A stretch of 64,000 nucleotides of DNA from Alphaproteobacteria bacterium (GCA_024244705.1 JAAEOK010000080.1:27306-91305); one strand, 5' to 3'; numbered from the stretch's first letter, positions 10,217 through 19,743 are shown. Numbers and translations: made by a program. Notes: a model not told the origin generated them from the letters alone.

Positions 10217-11017
10217 ATGCCAAAGTCCGACCGTCCGGTCGTCTATCTGGTAGGCGCAGGTCCCGGCGACCCCGACCTGCTTACGGTCAAAGCTCAGCGA
10301 CTACTGCAATCGGCACAGGTTGTCATTTACGACCGGCTGGTCGCCGTTGAAATCCTTGACCTCGTTCCCGCCGGTGCGATCCGAATCTTCGCCGGCAAGG
10401 CGCAGGGCCGCCATTCCATGTGTCAGGAAGACATCAACGCGACGTTGGCGCGCCTCGCCCGCCACGACCGCATCGTCGTCCGACTCAAGGGCGGCGACCC
10501 GCTGATCTTCGGCCGCGGTAGCGAGGAGGCCGAGTATCTGGTCCGCCGCGGCATCGCGGTCGAAGTTGTCCCCGGTATCACGGCCGCCTCGGGGTGCGCC
10601 GCCGGTGTCGGCATTCCGCTCACCCACCGCGGTTATGCGACCGGCGTGCGATTCGTCACCGGCCACTGCCGCGACGACCGCGACCTCGACCTGAACTGGC
10701 GGAGCCTGGCCGACCCCGAGACGACATTGGTCGTCTATATGGGACTCTCCAATGCCAAGCAAATCTCGGGCGGGCTGATCGCGGAAGGCATGCCGGGCGA
10801 TATTCCGGCGGCGGCGATCGCCAATGGAACAACCCCGCAGGAGCAGGTCGTCGTATCCACCCTGGAGCACCTGGCCGCCGATATCGAGAGCGCGGGAATC
10901 GCGGCACCGGCATTGCTGGTCATCGGCCACGTCGTCGCCTTCGCCCGAAATTCGGACCTTGCCGCCACATGGCTGCCGTTGCCCGACATGCTGATGGCCG
11001 AGGCCGGCCGTGCTTAG
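10217..11017 (+). CDS. nirE: Uroporphyrinogen-III C-methyltransferase
   Basis: SAM-dependent tetrapyrrole methylase of 266 residues. It makes precorrin-2 from uroporphyrinogen III, the first committed step towards siroheme and heme d1. The signature GAGPGDPDLLT is at residues 13-23 and the second motif RLKGGDPLIFGRG near 93-105. Its place between nirS and the other heme d1 genes identifies it as NirE rather than CobA or CysG. It is preceded by GGAGGGTAAGGAG and overlaps the next gene by 8 bp. Confidence 0.93.
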   Translation: MPKSDRPVVYLVGAGPGDPDLLTVKAQRLLQSAQVVIYDRLVAVEILDLVPAGAIRIFAGKAQGRHSMCQEDINATLARLARHDRIVVRLKGGDPLIFGRGSEEAEYLVRRGIAVEVVPGITAASGCAAGVGIPLTHRGYATGVRFVTGHCRDDRDLDLNWRSLADPETTLVVYMGLSNAKQISGGLIAEGMPGDIPAAAIANGTTPQEQVVVSTLEHLAADIESAGIAAPALLVIGHVVAFARNSDLAATWLPLPDMLMAEAGRA

Positions 11018-11339
11018 AGCGGTCGCCGCGGTTGCGCTCGGTCTGGTGTCCGTCGCCGCCAGCCTGGCGCTGGCCGATCCCGGCTCCGAACGCAAAGTCG
11101 AGCTGCTCTATCGGCTCCGCCACGATTGCGGATCGTGCCACGGCATGACCCTGAAGGGCGGCCTCGGCCCGCCGTTGCTGCCGGCAGCGCTGGCCGGGCG
11201 GCCCGACGACGCGCTGATCGATGTGATTCTTCACGGCATCCCGGACAGTCCGATGCCGCCTTGGGCGTTTGAAATCGATCGCGACGAGGTCGCCTGGCTT
11301 GTCACCAACCTCAAAAAAGGACTCCCCGATGCAGAGTGA
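11010..11339 (+). CDS. nirC: Small periplasmic c-type cytochrome NirC
   Basis: 109 residues with a signal peptide (cleavage near LALA, residues 19-22), one heme c site CGSCH at 40-44 and a likely axial Met82 in PMPPW. NirC donates electrons to NirS or takes part in heme d1 maturation. The GTG start overlaps the end of nirE, which indicates coupling. Confidence 0.85.
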   Translation: MLRAVAAVALGLVSVAASLALADPGSERKVELLYRLRHDCGSCHGMTLKGGLGPPLLPAALAGRPDDALIDVILHGIPDSPMPPWAFEIDRDEVAWLVTNLKKGLPDAE

Positions 11340-12528
11340 CTACGTACGCCGATTGGCGGTCATTTCTCTTGCCGTGCTGGGATGGCTCCTTCTGGGCGCG
11401 GCCGATCTCGCGGCTCCGCTGCGCGGTACCGGCGACCTCGGCGTCGTCGTCGAGCGTGGGGCGGGCCGTATCCAAATCATCGAGACGACGACCGGGACTT
11501 CGCTCAGTACCGTCGAGGGCCTGGGTGATCTGTCCCACGCTTCGGTCGTCTATTCCCGCGACGGCCGATACGCGTTCGTCTTCGGCCGCGACGGCGGCCT
11601 GAGCAAGGTCGATCTGTTGACCGGCACCGTCGCCAAACGGGTCGTGCAGGCCGGCAACAGTATCGGTGGGGCGATTTCCCAAGACGGACGCTTGGTCGCG
11701 GTATCCAACTATGAGCCCGGCGGGGTCCGGGTCTTCGATTCCGAGACCCTCGATCTCGTCGCCGACATTCCCGCCACCCATGGCGATAACGGCGCGACCT
11801 CGAAGGTGGTCGGCCTGGTCGATGCGCCCGGTCAACGCTTCGTCTTCAGCCTATTCGACGGTGGTGAAATCTGGACCGTCGATTTTTCCGATCCGGGAGA
11901 TCCGAAGGTCGACAAGTATCCGAACATTGGCCGCCAGCCCTATGATGGGCTGATCACTCCCGACGGGCGCTATTACTTGGCCGGGCTGTTTGGCGAGGAC
12001 GGAATCGCCTTGTTGGATCTGTGGCACCCGGAACGGGGTGTGAGCCGGATTCTGGACGGTTATGGCCGCGGCGAGGAGAAGCTCCCGGTTTACAAGATGC
12101 CCCACCTCGAGGGCTGGGCGAGTGCCGGCGACCGCATCTTCCTGCCGGCCGTCGGGCGCCACGAGCTGCTCGTGGTCGATCCCCGAACCTGGGCCGAGAT
12201 CGGCCGGGTCGCCGTTCACGGCCAACCGATCTTCGCCGTCGCCAGACCCGATGGCCGCCAGGTCTGGGTCAATTTCGCCCATCCCCTGAACGATGTGGTG
12301 CAGGTCATCGATACCGAGACCCTCGAAATCATCGACACGCTCGAGCCCGGCAAGGCGGCGCTCCATCTCGAGTTCACGCCCCGCGGCGAGAAGGTCTGGA
12401 TATCGGTGCGCGACGAGGATCGGGTCGATGTCTATGACACCGCGACGCGGGCGCGCATCGGCCACCTGAAGATGGACAAGCCGAGCGGGATTTTTCTCGC
12501 TGCGCGGGCCCATCGGACCGGCCTTTAG
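11329..12528 (+). CDS. nirF: Heme d1 biosynthesis protein NirF
   Basis: 399-residue eight-bladed-propeller-type protein related to the d1 domain of NirS, exported through an N-terminal hydrophobic segment (about residues 8-28). NirF acts late in heme d1 formation in the periplasm. No lipobox cysteine is visible, unlike the Pseudomonas homologue. The ATG overlaps the end of nirC by 11 bp; an upstream in-frame ATG at 11269 would lie deep inside nirC and is rejected. It ends KPSGIFLAARAH, resembling the C-terminus of NirS and NirN. Confidence 0.9.
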   Translation: MQSDYVRRLAVISLAVLGWLLLGAADLAAPLRGTGDLGVVVERGAGRIQIIETTTGTSLSTVEGLGDLSHASVVYSRDGRYAFVFGRDGGLSKVDLLTGTVAKRVVQAGNSIGGAISQDGRLVAVSNYEPGGVRVFDSETLDLVADIPATHGDNGATSKVVGLVDAPGQRFVFSLFDGGEIWTVDFSDPGDPKVDKYPNIGRQPYDGLITPDGRYYLAGLFGEDGIALLDLWHPERGVSRILDGYGRGEEKLPVYKMPHLEGWASAGDRIFLPAVGRHELLVVDPRTWAEIGRVAVHGQPIFAVARPDGRQVWVNFAHPLNDVVQVIDTETLEIIDTLEPGKAALHLEFTPRGEKVWISVRDEDRVDVYDTATRARIGHLKMDKPSGIFLAARAHRTGL

Positions 12529-12538
12529 GAGGCGGCGG

Positions 12539-13045
12539 ATGGGCGATATCGACGATCGCGGCGGCGTCGTCTCCGGCGAATCCAGGGCGCTCGAACTCGA
12601 CCGCTTCGGGCGTGACCTGCTCGACGGGTTCCAGCGCGATTTACCACTGACACCGCGTCCGTTCGCCGAAATCGCGGATCGGCTCGGCGTGGCCGAAGAC
12701 GATGTCTTGGATGGGCTCCGGCGGCTGACCGAGGCGGGCGCGGTTTCGCGGGTCGGCGCCGTGGTCGCGCCGCACAGCGTCGGGTGGAGTACCCTCGCGG
12801 CGATGGCGGTTCCGGCCGAGCGCCTCGAAGACGTCGCCGCCTCGGTGTCGGCAATCCCCGAGGTCAATCACAATTACCAGCGCGAGCATCGGTTCAATCT
12901 GTGGTTCGTCGTGACCGGGTGCGATCGTGACCATGTCGCCGCCGTATTGGACGGCATCGAGGCGCGCAGCGGCTGCCAGGTTCTCGATTTGCCGCTGCTC
13001 GAGTCCTACCACATCGATTTGGGGTTCGATCTGCGATGGAACTGA
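12539..13045 (+). CDS. nirD: Siroheme decarboxylase subunit NirD
   Basis: 168 residues of the Lrp/AsnC-like AhbA/NirDLGH family, which converts siroheme to didecarboxysiroheme. It belongs to the NHNYxREH/NLWFV subtype (HNYQREHRFNLWFV, about residues 105-120). It is followed with a 10-bp overlap by nirL. The four paralogues in the order D, L, G, H alternate between two subtypes, exactly as in Pseudomonas. Confidence 0.9.
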   Translation: MGDIDDRGGVVSGESRALELDRFGRDLLDGFQRDLPLTPRPFAEIADRLGVAEDDVLDGLRRLTEAGAVSRVGAVVAPHSVGWSTLAAMAVPAERLEDVAASVSAIPEVNHNYQREHRFNLWFVVTGCDRDHVAAVLDGIEARSGCQVLDLPLLESYHIDLGFDLRWN

Positions 13046-13554
13046 CCGACCGGGATCGCGACCTGCTCGCGGCTCTCCAAGAGGGCCTGCCGCTCGTCGA
13101 ACGTCCCTATAGAGAGATCGCAGACCGGCTCGGATGTCGGGAGGACGAGGTCATTGCCCGCCTCGCCGGCTTGATCGACACCGGGATCATCAAGCGCCTC
13201 GGTGTCGTCGTGCGGCACCACGAGCTCGGCTATCGCGCCAACGCCATGGTCGTGTGGGATGTCCCCGACCGGGATGTCGAGGATGCCGGCCGGCGTCTCG
13301 CGGCGCTGCCCTATGTCACCTTGTGCTATCGCCGTCCGCGACGCCTGCCAGAGTGGCCCTACAACTTGTTCTGCATGATCCATGGCCGGAACCGGGAGGC
13401 GGTGGAAGGGCTGATCGCCGAAGCCGCCAGCGCATGCCGGCTCGGCGCGATACCGCGGGAAACGCTTTTCAGCACGCGGCGGTTCAAGCAACGGGGCGCC
13501 CGCTACGATGCGGCCGAGCCGGGCGCCGCCGCGGTCGCCGCGGAGATGGCCTGA
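13036..13554 (+). CDS. nirL: Siroheme decarboxylase subunit NirL
   Basis: 172 residues of the second subtype of the family, recognised by CYRRPR followed by WPYNLFCMIHG (about residues 97-116). It pairs with NirD, NirG and NirH in siroheme decarboxylation. It overlaps nirD at its start and shares TGATG with nirG at its end. The Ala-rich C-terminal tail after residue 155 is not conserved in the paralogues. Confidence 0.88.
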   Translation: MELTDRDRDLLAALQEGLPLVERPYREIADRLGCREDEVIARLAGLIDTGIIKRLGVVVRHHELGYRANAMVVWDVPDRDVEDAGRRLAALPYVTLCYRRPRRLPEWPYNLFCMIHGRNREAVEGLIAEAASACRLGAIPRETLFSTRRFKQRGARYDAAEPGAAAVAAEMA

Positions 13555-13997
13555 TGGACGCGCTCGACCGCCGTATCATCAACAATCTGCAGGGCGGGTT
13601 CCCGATTGCGGAGCGGCCCTTTGCCGCGGCGGCCGGGGCCCTGTCGATCGATGAAGATGAGCTCCTCGGTCGGCTGGACAAGCTCGTCGCCGATGGGACG
13701 CTGAGTCGCTTCGGCCCGCTCTACAACGCCGAGGCCATGGGCGGTGGCCTGACGCTGGCCGCCATGGCGGTCCCCGCCGGCCGGTTCGAGGAGGTCGCCG
13801 AGATCGTCAATGGCTTCCCCGAGGTCGCCCACAATTACGAACGCGATCACCCGCTGAACATGTGGTTCGTGGTCGCCACCGAGCATACTGCCCGGGTCCA
13901 GGACGTGCTCGCGGAAATCGCGGCGGCGACGGGGATCGAGGTTCTCGACATGCCGAAGCTGGAAGAATTCTTTCTCGAATTGAGGTTGGTCCTATGA
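13554..13997 (+). CDS. nirG: Siroheme decarboxylase subunit NirG
   Basis: 147 residues, the NirD-like subtype (AHNYERDHPLNMWFVV). The start is the ATG in TGATG at the end of nirL; longer in-frame starts would run inside nirL. Function as for the other NirDLGH subunits, in the cytoplasm. Confidence 0.88.
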   Translation: MDALDRRIINNLQGGFPIAERPFAAAAGALSIDEDELLGRLDKLVADGTLSRFGPLYNAEAMGGGLTLAAMAVPAGRFEEVAEIVNGFPEVAHNYERDHPLNMWFVVATEHTARVQDVLAEIAAATGIEVLDMPKLEEFFLELRLVL

Positions 13998-14500
13998 CCG
14001 CGGCGGCGCTCAAGGTGGCCGCCGGGATCGACCCGGTCGACCGCCGCATCATTGCCGCCACCCAGGGCGGCCTGCCGCTCTGCCCGCGCCCGTTCCATGC
14101 CGTCGCCGCGCAACTGGGTCTCGACCCATCGGAGGTGATGCGCCGGTTCGACGCGATGATAGCCGCCGGCATCATCCGCCGCGTCGGCGCCGTGCCCAAC
14201 CACTATGCGCTCGGCTTCACCGCCAACGCGATGTCGGTGTGGGACGTCGACGACACCGAGGTCGGGCGCATTGGCCACCGCGCCGGCGAACTCGATTTCG
14301 TTACCCACTGCTACCGCAGACCGCGTCATCCGCCCCTCTGGCCCTATAACCTTTTCGCCATGGTGCACGGTCGAGACCGTGAGGAAGTGGACGAAAAGGT
14401 GGGGCGGATCGCAGCCCTCATGGGCGCGGCTTGCCGCGCCCATGAGGTGCTCTATAGCAAGCGAATCCTGAAGAAAACCGGCCTGCGACTGGCCGGATAG
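13994..14500 (+). CDS. nirH: Siroheme decarboxylase subunit NirH
   Basis: 168 residues, the NirL-like subtype (CYRRPRHPPLWPYNLFAMVHG spans about residues 104-124). ATGA overlap with nirG. Having all four paralogues separate, not fused, is the Pseudomonas-type arrangement. Confidence 0.88.
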   Translation: MTAAALKVAAGIDPVDRRIIAATQGGLPLCPRPFHAVAAQLGLDPSEVMRRFDAMIAAGIIRRVGAVPNHYALGFTANAMSVWDVDDTEVGRIGHRAGELDFVTHCYRRPRHPPLWPYNLFAMVHGRDREEVDEKVGRIAALMGAACRAHEVLYSKRILKKTGLRLAG

Positions 14501-14515
14501 GGGGAGGACGCCACC

Positions 14516-15712
14516 ATGTTTCGCCTCAGCCAATTCATGCGTGAGCTCTATGCGCCGACACCGGTCATCCGCCACCGCCCGTCGGGGCCGGTGGTCATCT
14601 GGAACCTGATTCGCCGCTGCAACCTCAACTGCAAGCACTGCTACGCGCTGTCGGCCGACGTCGATTTCCCCGGCGAGTTGGCAACCGCGGAGGTGTTCGG
14701 CGTGATGGACGACCTCCGCGCGTTTGGCGTGCCGGTGCTAATCCTGTCCGGCGGCGAGCCGCTGCTGCGCCCGGACATTTTCGATATCGCCGCGCGGGCC
14801 AAGGACATGGGCTTCTATATCGGGCTGTCGACCAACGGCGCGTTGATCGACCGTCCGATGGCGGCGCGGATCGGCGAGATCGATTTCAACTATGTCGGCG
14901 TCAGCCTCGACGGTATCGGCCCGGTCCACGACGCTTTTCGGCGCCAGGAGGGCGCTTACCAGGCCTCGTTGGGCGGCATCCGGTTGTGCCGGGAGATCGG
15001 CGTCAAGGTCGGCATCCGCTACACCATGACCGAGCAGAACATCGAATCTCTGGAGCCCTTGCTCGACCTCATGGAGACCGAGGATATCGACAAGTTCTAC
15101 CTCTCCCATCTGGTCTATGCCGGGCGCGGCAATCGTTACCGCGAAGGCGACGCCCGTCATCGCACCACGCGCGACGCCCTCGACGTCGTTTTTGAGCGCT
15201 GCCTCGATCATGCGCGTCGCGGGGTCGACAAGGAGTTCGTCACCGGCAACAACGACGCCGACGGGGTTTACTTCCTGTTCTGGGTGCGCGAGCGATTTCC
15301 GGACATGGCCGACCACATCGAGGCCAAGCTCGAGGCCTGGGGCGGCAACGCGTCCGGCGTCAACGTCGCCAATATCGATAATCTCGGCAACGTCCATCCG
15401 GACACGTTCTGGTGGCACTACGCGCTCGGCAATGTCAAGGAACGGCCGTTTTCGGAGATCTGGACCGACCTCAGCGATCCCATCCTCGCCGGGCTGAAAG
15501 CCAGCCCGCGGCGGATCAAGGGCCGCTGCGGCGCCTGCCGTCATTTCGCCATATGCGGCGGCAACACGCGGGTCCGTGCCTTTCAGCTCAGCGGCGATCC
15601 GTGGCAGGAAGACCCGGCCTGCTATCTCACCAACCGGGAGATCGGCGTCGCGGGCGACCCGCGCCTGGCCCTGACACCCTATCGGAGCCGACGGCATGCC
15701 GCGACTGCGTAA
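14516..15712 (+). CDS. nirJ: Heme d1 biosynthesis radical SAM protein NirJ
   Basis: 398 residues. The radical SAM cluster motif C35-x3-C39-x2-C42 (CNLNCKHCY) is followed by the SAM-binding GGEP motif and ends in a SPASM-type domain (CGACRHFAICGG plus a later Cys). NirJ removes the two propionate side chains from didecarboxysiroheme. It starts 15 bp after nirH with GGGGGAGG upstream, and its end overlaps nirN by 17 bp. Confidence 0.92.
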   Translation: MFRLSQFMRELYAPTPVIRHRPSGPVVIWNLIRRCNLNCKHCYALSADVDFPGELATAEVFGVMDDLRAFGVPVLILSGGEPLLRPDIFDIAARAKDMGFYIGLSTNGALIDRPMAARIGEIDFNYVGVSLDGIGPVHDAFRRQEGAYQASLGGIRLCREIGVKVGIRYTMTEQNIESLEPLLDLMETEDIDKFYLSHLVYAGRGNRYREGDARHRTTRDALDVVFERCLDHARRGVDKEFVTGNNDADGVYFLFWVRERFPDMADHIEAKLEAWGGNASGVNVANIDNLGNVHPDTFWWHYALGNVKERPFSEIWTDLSDPILAGLKASPRRIKGRCGACRHFAICGGNTRVRAFQLSGDPWQEDPACYLTNREIGVAGDPRLALTPYRSRRHAATA

Positions 15713-17273
15713 CGCAGCGGTCGGCGCCGCCGTCGCTATCGTCGCGGCGCTTGCTTGGGCCACGCCGGCCCCGGCCGACGATGGCGCCGCGCTCTACGCC
15801 GGCCATTGCGCCAGTTGCCACGGCGCCGACCGATTGGGGTCGATCGGCCCCGCGTTATTGCCCGAGAACCTCAAACGCCTGCGCAAGGCCAAGGCGATCG
15901 AGGTCGTCAAGCACGGGCAGGCCGCGACCCAAATGCCGGCCTTTGGCGACACGCTCTCCGGGATCCAGATCGACGACTTGGTCGAGCTGATCTATACGCC
16001 GTTGGACGCGGTGCCGACCTGGGGCATGGCGGAAATCGTGGCCAGCCGCGAAATCCACCATCCCCTCGCCGACCTGCCCGCCACGCCGCTCCATGACGCC
16101 GACCCGCTCAACCTCTTCGTCGTCGTCGAAAGCGGCGATCATCATGTCACCGTGCTCGACGGCGATCGCTTCGAGCCCATCGTGCGCTTTCCCAGCCGCT
16201 TTGCCTTGCACGGCGGCCCCAAATTCTCGCCCGATGGCCGCTACGTCTATTTCGCCTCGCGCGACGGTTGGGTGACCAAGTACGACCTTTATGGGCTCCG
16301 CGTGGTGGCCGAGGTACGGGCCGGGATCAACACACGGAATTTGGCCCTCTCCCATGACGGCAAGGTCGTCGCGGTCGCCAACTATTTGCCGCACACGCTG
16401 GTCCTGCTCGACGCCGCCGAGCTTGCCCCGCTCGAAGTCGTCGCAGTGACCGACTATCGCGGCGAGACATCCTCCCGTGTCAGCGCCGTCTACCAGGCGG
16501 CGCCACGGAACAGCTTCGTCGTCGCGCTCAAGGATGTGCCCGAATTGTGGGAAGTGTCGTACGCCGCGGATCCGCCGCCGGTTTTCACCGGCCTCGTCCA
16601 CAGCTACGAGAAAGGCATGGTCGAGGCCATCGCCGCCCAAACCGGACGATTCCCCGTCCGCCGGATCCAGCTCAGCGAACCCCTCGACGATTTTTTCTTC
16701 GCCCAGAACTACCGCACCCTGGTCGGCTCGGCGCGCGACGGCGGCCGCGGAGTCGTCGTCCATCTCGACGTCGGCCGCGAGATCGCCGAACTGCCGCTGC
16801 CCGGCCTGCCCCATCTCGGCTCGGGCATCAGCTGGAACCGCGATGGGCACCGGGTAATGGCCACCCCCCATCTCAAGGAAGGGCGGGTCAGCTTCATCGA
16901 TATGGCGGACTGGAAAGTGCTCGGCACCGTGGACACCCTCGGCCCCGGATTCTTCATGCGTAGCCACGAGAACACGCCTTACGCCTGGGTCGATGTCTTT
17001 TTCGGACCCAACAAGGACGCCATCCATATCATCGACAAGGAACGCCTCGAAATCGCCGCCACGCTGCGGCCGGAACCGGGCAGCACCGCAGCTCATGTCG
17101 AGTTTACCCGCGACGGCCGGTACGCGCTGGTCAGCATTTGGGAAATGGACGGCGCGATCGTCGTCTACGACGCGGAAACGCTTCAGGAGGTGAAACGCCT
17201 ACCCATGGTCAAACCGTCGGGAAAGTATAATGTTTTCAACAAGATCACGCTCTCGGAAGGGACCAGCCACTAA
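15696..17273 (+). CDS. nirN: Dihydro-heme d1 dehydrogenase NirN
   Basis: 525-residue NirS-like protein with a signal peptide (cleavage near PAPA, residues 24-27), a heme c domain with CASCH (38-42) and a d1-type propeller. NirN introduces the acrylate double bond in the last step of heme d1 synthesis. The C-terminus VKPSGKYNVFNK parallels that of NirS, while the NirS active-site pair HFHPEF is absent, separating it from nitrite reductases. Confidence 0.92.
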   Translation: MPRLRNAAVGAAVAIVAALAWATPAPADDGAALYAGHCASCHGADRLGSIGPALLPENLKRLRKAKAIEVVKHGQAATQMPAFGDTLSGIQIDDLVELIYTPLDAVPTWGMAEIVASREIHHPLADLPATPLHDADPLNLFVVVESGDHHVTVLDGDRFEPIVRFPSRFALHGGPKFSPDGRYVYFASRDGWVTKYDLYGLRVVAEVRAGINTRNLALSHDGKVVAVANYLPHTLVLLDAAELAPLEVVAVTDYRGETSSRVSAVYQAAPRNSFVVALKDVPELWEVSYAADPPPVFTGLVHSYEKGMVEAIAAQTGRFPVRRIQLSEPLDDFFFAQNYRTLVGSARDGGRGVVVHLDVGREIAELPLPGLPHLGSGISWNRDGHRVMATPHLKEGRVSFIDMADWKVLGTVDTLGPGFFMRSHENTPYAWVDVFFGPNKDAIHIIDKERLEIAATLRPEPGSTAAHVEFTRDGRYALVSIWEMDGAIVVYDAETLQEVKRLPMVKPSGKYNVFNKITLSEGTSH

Positions 17274-17997
17274 TCCCGAATGGCGCCGGTCGGCGCTCGT
17301 CCTCTGCGCCCACGGCGTTGACGGGCGGGTCGGATCTGCCGCCGCGCACGCGGCGCGGCTTCGCGTCCGCAACCTCTTCGCCTCTGTCGATGCCTGTTGT
17401 CTCATCGGCACGCCGTCGCTGGCCAAGGTCGTCGCGACCGTGGCCGCCCGGCGGATCTATGTAGTGCCGTTTTTGATGAGCGAAGGCTACACGGCGCGGG
17501 TCGTTCTACCGGGGCAGATCGCGGGTCTCGATCTCGGTGGCCGCGACGTTGTCCTGTGCCGCCCGGTGGGTACCAGCGCGAAGCTCGCCCAGGTGGTCGA
17601 GAATCGGGTCCGGGCGGCGTGCCGCGAATCGGGGTGGTCGTTGCGGGACTCGGTGCTGGCGATCGCCGGTCACGGCACGCCGCGGCATCCGGCTTCCGGC
17701 GATACCGCCAATCAGATGGCCAAGCGTTTGCTCCGCCGGGATATTTTCAGGGGCGTGGAGGCCGGCTTTCTGGAGCAGGAGCCGAGCGTGTCCTCGGTCA
17801 TCGACCGCCACCGAGAGCAGCGCGTCGTCGCCGTCGGCCTGTTCGCCGACGAAGGCCCGCACGGCCGCGCCGACATGGAACGGCTCCTCGCCCCGGGCGG
17901 AGCGAATGTCATCTATGGCGGCCCGATCGGACCGGCACCGGAAATGGACGCCGTCATTCTGGATCGTGTGCGCCATGGCGAAAGCCCGGAAGCGTAG
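17230..17997 (+). CDS. CbiX-type sirohydrochlorin chelatase-like protein
   Basis: 255 residues with two chelatase half-domains. Each has the His-Gly motif of the CbiX family (H28 in LCAHG, H148 in IAGHGT) and there is a glycine-rich C-terminal stretch. Such enzymes insert Fe or Co into sirohydrochlorin. At the end of a heme d1 operon the likely job is ferrochelation on the way to siroheme, because NirE stops at precorrin-2. No other ferrochelatase or precorrin-2 dehydrogenase is in the window. The only in-frame ATG overlaps nirN by 44 bp; the true start may be a rarer codon further down. Confidence 0.72.
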   Translation: MFSTRSRSRKGPATNPEWRRSALVLCAHGVDGRVGSAAAHAARLRVRNLFASVDACCLIGTPSLAKVVATVAARRIYVVPFLMSEGYTARVVLPGQIAGLDLGGRDVVLCRPVGTSAKLAQVVENRVRAACRESGWSLRDSVLAIAGHGTPRHPASGDTANQMAKRLLRRDIFRGVEAGFLEQEPSVSSVIDRHREQRVVAVGLFADEGPHGRADMERLLAPGGANVIYGGPIGPAPEMDAVILDRVRHGESPEA

Positions 17998-18022
17998 TAC
18001 CCGTGGCATCGCATCGCCGAAG

Positions 18023-18958
18023 TTACTTAGGCCCGCGCCGGAAGGCGCCCGGCCCTTGTCCGAACTCGGCCTTGAATCGCCTGGTGAAAGACGGCAGCGA
18101 CCGGTAGCCGCAGCGCAGGGCGATTTCGTCGATTGGCAGGTTGGTGTCGGACAGCAAGGTGCGCGCGCGCGAAAGCCGCCAGTTCGCGACATATTTCATT
18201 GGGGTGTCGCCGACGAGTTGGGAAAACTTCGCCGCGAATTGGGTTCGTGACATACCGGCCTCGCGGGCGAGAGCGGTCGAGGTCCACGGCGACTCCGGGT
18301 GACGGTGGATGGCGCGCAGCGCTCTCGACAGATTCTTGTCGGCGAGAGCGGGCAGGAAGCGGATCTGGGTGGCGTCGTTCGCCGCGTCGGTCCGCCGGAC
18401 GGCTTGCACGAACACGATCTCGAGCAACCGGCAGACAATGGCGTTCATCCCTTGCCCGCCACGGTTGGCCTCACTGTCGAGGAGTGAAATCGCCAGACGG
18501 ATTCCCGGGTGAGTATCGAGTTCGGCGTCCTTCAGCACGATCCGGTCGGGCAGGTTGGCGATCAGCGGATGGCGAATGCCCTCATCGAACGAACAGAATC
18601 CACACAACAGATCCAATCGTTCACCGTCGCCGCCATAGCGCAGAAGGCCGGCCGCCTCGAGTGCGCCCGACCGCAAAATCTCCGCGAGTGTCACCACCTC
18701 GGTGTCCTGCCGGTCGGCGAGGATGTGGGACCTGCCGTTGGGCAGAATCACCAAATCGCCTTCGGCCAAGGAGACACCGGGTCCGGCGCCGCGGTCACCG
18801 AGCCAACACCGCCCATGGCGCACCAAATGAAACCGGACGACACGATTTTCATGTGGAATTTCAATGGCATACGGCGCGGTCAGCGAGGCCGCGAAATAGA
18901 GCTCGGTGCGCAGCCGCATGGTCTGGAATACGTCGCTGAGAATATCCGGTGGCGACAT
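18023..18958 (-). CDS. AraC-family transcriptional regulator
   Basis: 311 residues: an N-terminal cupin-type sensing domain (cupin_6-like, with LAEGDLVILPNG) and a C-terminal double helix-turn-helix (LAREAGMSRTQFAAKFSQ, then DEIALRCGYRSLPSFTRRFK). The start MSPPDIL is chosen because it fits the cupin_6 N-terminus; a longer start at 19033 would run into the divergent gene's promoter. It probably controls the divergent LysE-type exporter 100 bp away. Confidence 0.85.
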   Translation of the reverse strand: MSPPDILSDVFQTMRLRTELYFAASLTAPYAIEIPHENRVVRFHLVRHGRCWLGDRGAGPGVSLAEGDLVILPNGRSHILADRQDTEVVTLAEILRSGALEAAGLLRYGGDGERLDLLCGFCSFDEGIRHPLIANLPDRIVLKDAELDTHPGIRLAISLLDSEANRGGQGMNAIVCRLLEIVFVQAVRRTDAANDATQIRFLPALADKNLSRALRAIHRHPESPWTSTALAREAGMSRTQFAAKFSQLVGDTPMKYVANWRLSRARTLLSDTNLPIDEIALRCGYRSLPSFTRRFKAEFGQGPGAFRRGPK

Positions 18959-19058
18959 CCAACTTACCGATCGGGACAGACTGATAAGAAATCGAGACGA
19001 AGCGTCAAATACATCCCGCGCCGGATTTGTCAAATTGCGCCAGGCACGAGGGCGGGAA

Positions 19059-19664
19059 ATGACATTTCAAACACTATTGGCACTGGTCGGTTTCGCCTTT
19101 GTCATGTCGATTACGCCGGGACCCGGGAACTTCCTCCTGTTGGCCTCCGGCGCCAATTTCGGGATTCTGCGCACCGTTCCGCTGATCCTTGGAATCAGCT
19201 TCGGCTTCCTGTCGATGGTCCTTGCCGTCGGCTTGGGGTTGGGTCAGATCCTACGGCAATACGAGATCGTCTATGCGCTCTTGCGCTTCGTGTGTCTAGC
19301 CTATGTGATCTGGCTGGCGTGGAAGATTGCCCATATCCGTTCCGTCGGGGTCGATGATACGGGGGCCGGTTCCAACCCCATTTCCTTCCTCCAGGCAGCC
19401 GCCTTCCAGTTGGTCAATCCCAAGGCCTGGGCCGTCGCGCTGATCGTTACGGTTTCCTATACGAGCGCCGAAGATTACTACCTCAGCCTGGTCTCGATGA
19501 TCGCGGTGTTCGCGATCGTCAACCTTCCAGCGATCTCCGCCTGGGCCATTTTCGGCGTCGGGCTGCGCAGGCTTCTGAGCGACGAACGCCGATTGCGGGC
19601 GTTCAACATCGGCATGGCCAGCCTCCTCGTGGTGTCGATGGTTCCGGTGGTCTTGGGCGCGTAG
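19059..19664 (+). CDS. LysE/RhtB-family exporter
   Basis: 201-residue inner-membrane protein with six hydrophobic segments and the family motif TPGPGNFLLLASG near residues 19-31. It exports amino acids or related small molecules; the substrate is unknown. The ATG at 19059 follows GGCGGG and gives the usual family length. It is divergent from the AraC regulator. Confidence 0.87.
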   Translation: MTFQTLLALVGFAFVMSITPGPGNFLLLASGANFGILRTVPLILGISFGFLSMVLAVGLGLGQILRQYEIVYALLRFVCLAYVIWLAWKIAHIRSVGVDDTGAGSNPISFLQAAAFQLVNPKAWAVALIVTVSYTSAEDYYLSLVSMIAVFAIVNLPAISAWAIFGVGLRRLLSDERRLRAFNIGMASLLVVSMVPVVLGA

Positions 19665-19736
19665 GGGCCGTTGGGGGTTGCCCCCGGACTTGGAACGCCA
19701 ACGGCCTCGGTCTGCGCAACCCCCCACGGGGCCCCA
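19664..19736. terminator. Imperfect inverted repeat between convergent genes
   Basis: GGGGCCGTTGGGGGTTG and CAACCCCCCACGGGGCCCC form an imperfect long stem between the LysE-type gene and the convergent VOC gene. It is a candidate bidirectional terminator. Confidence 0.4.
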
Positions 19737-19743
19737 ACGTCGT

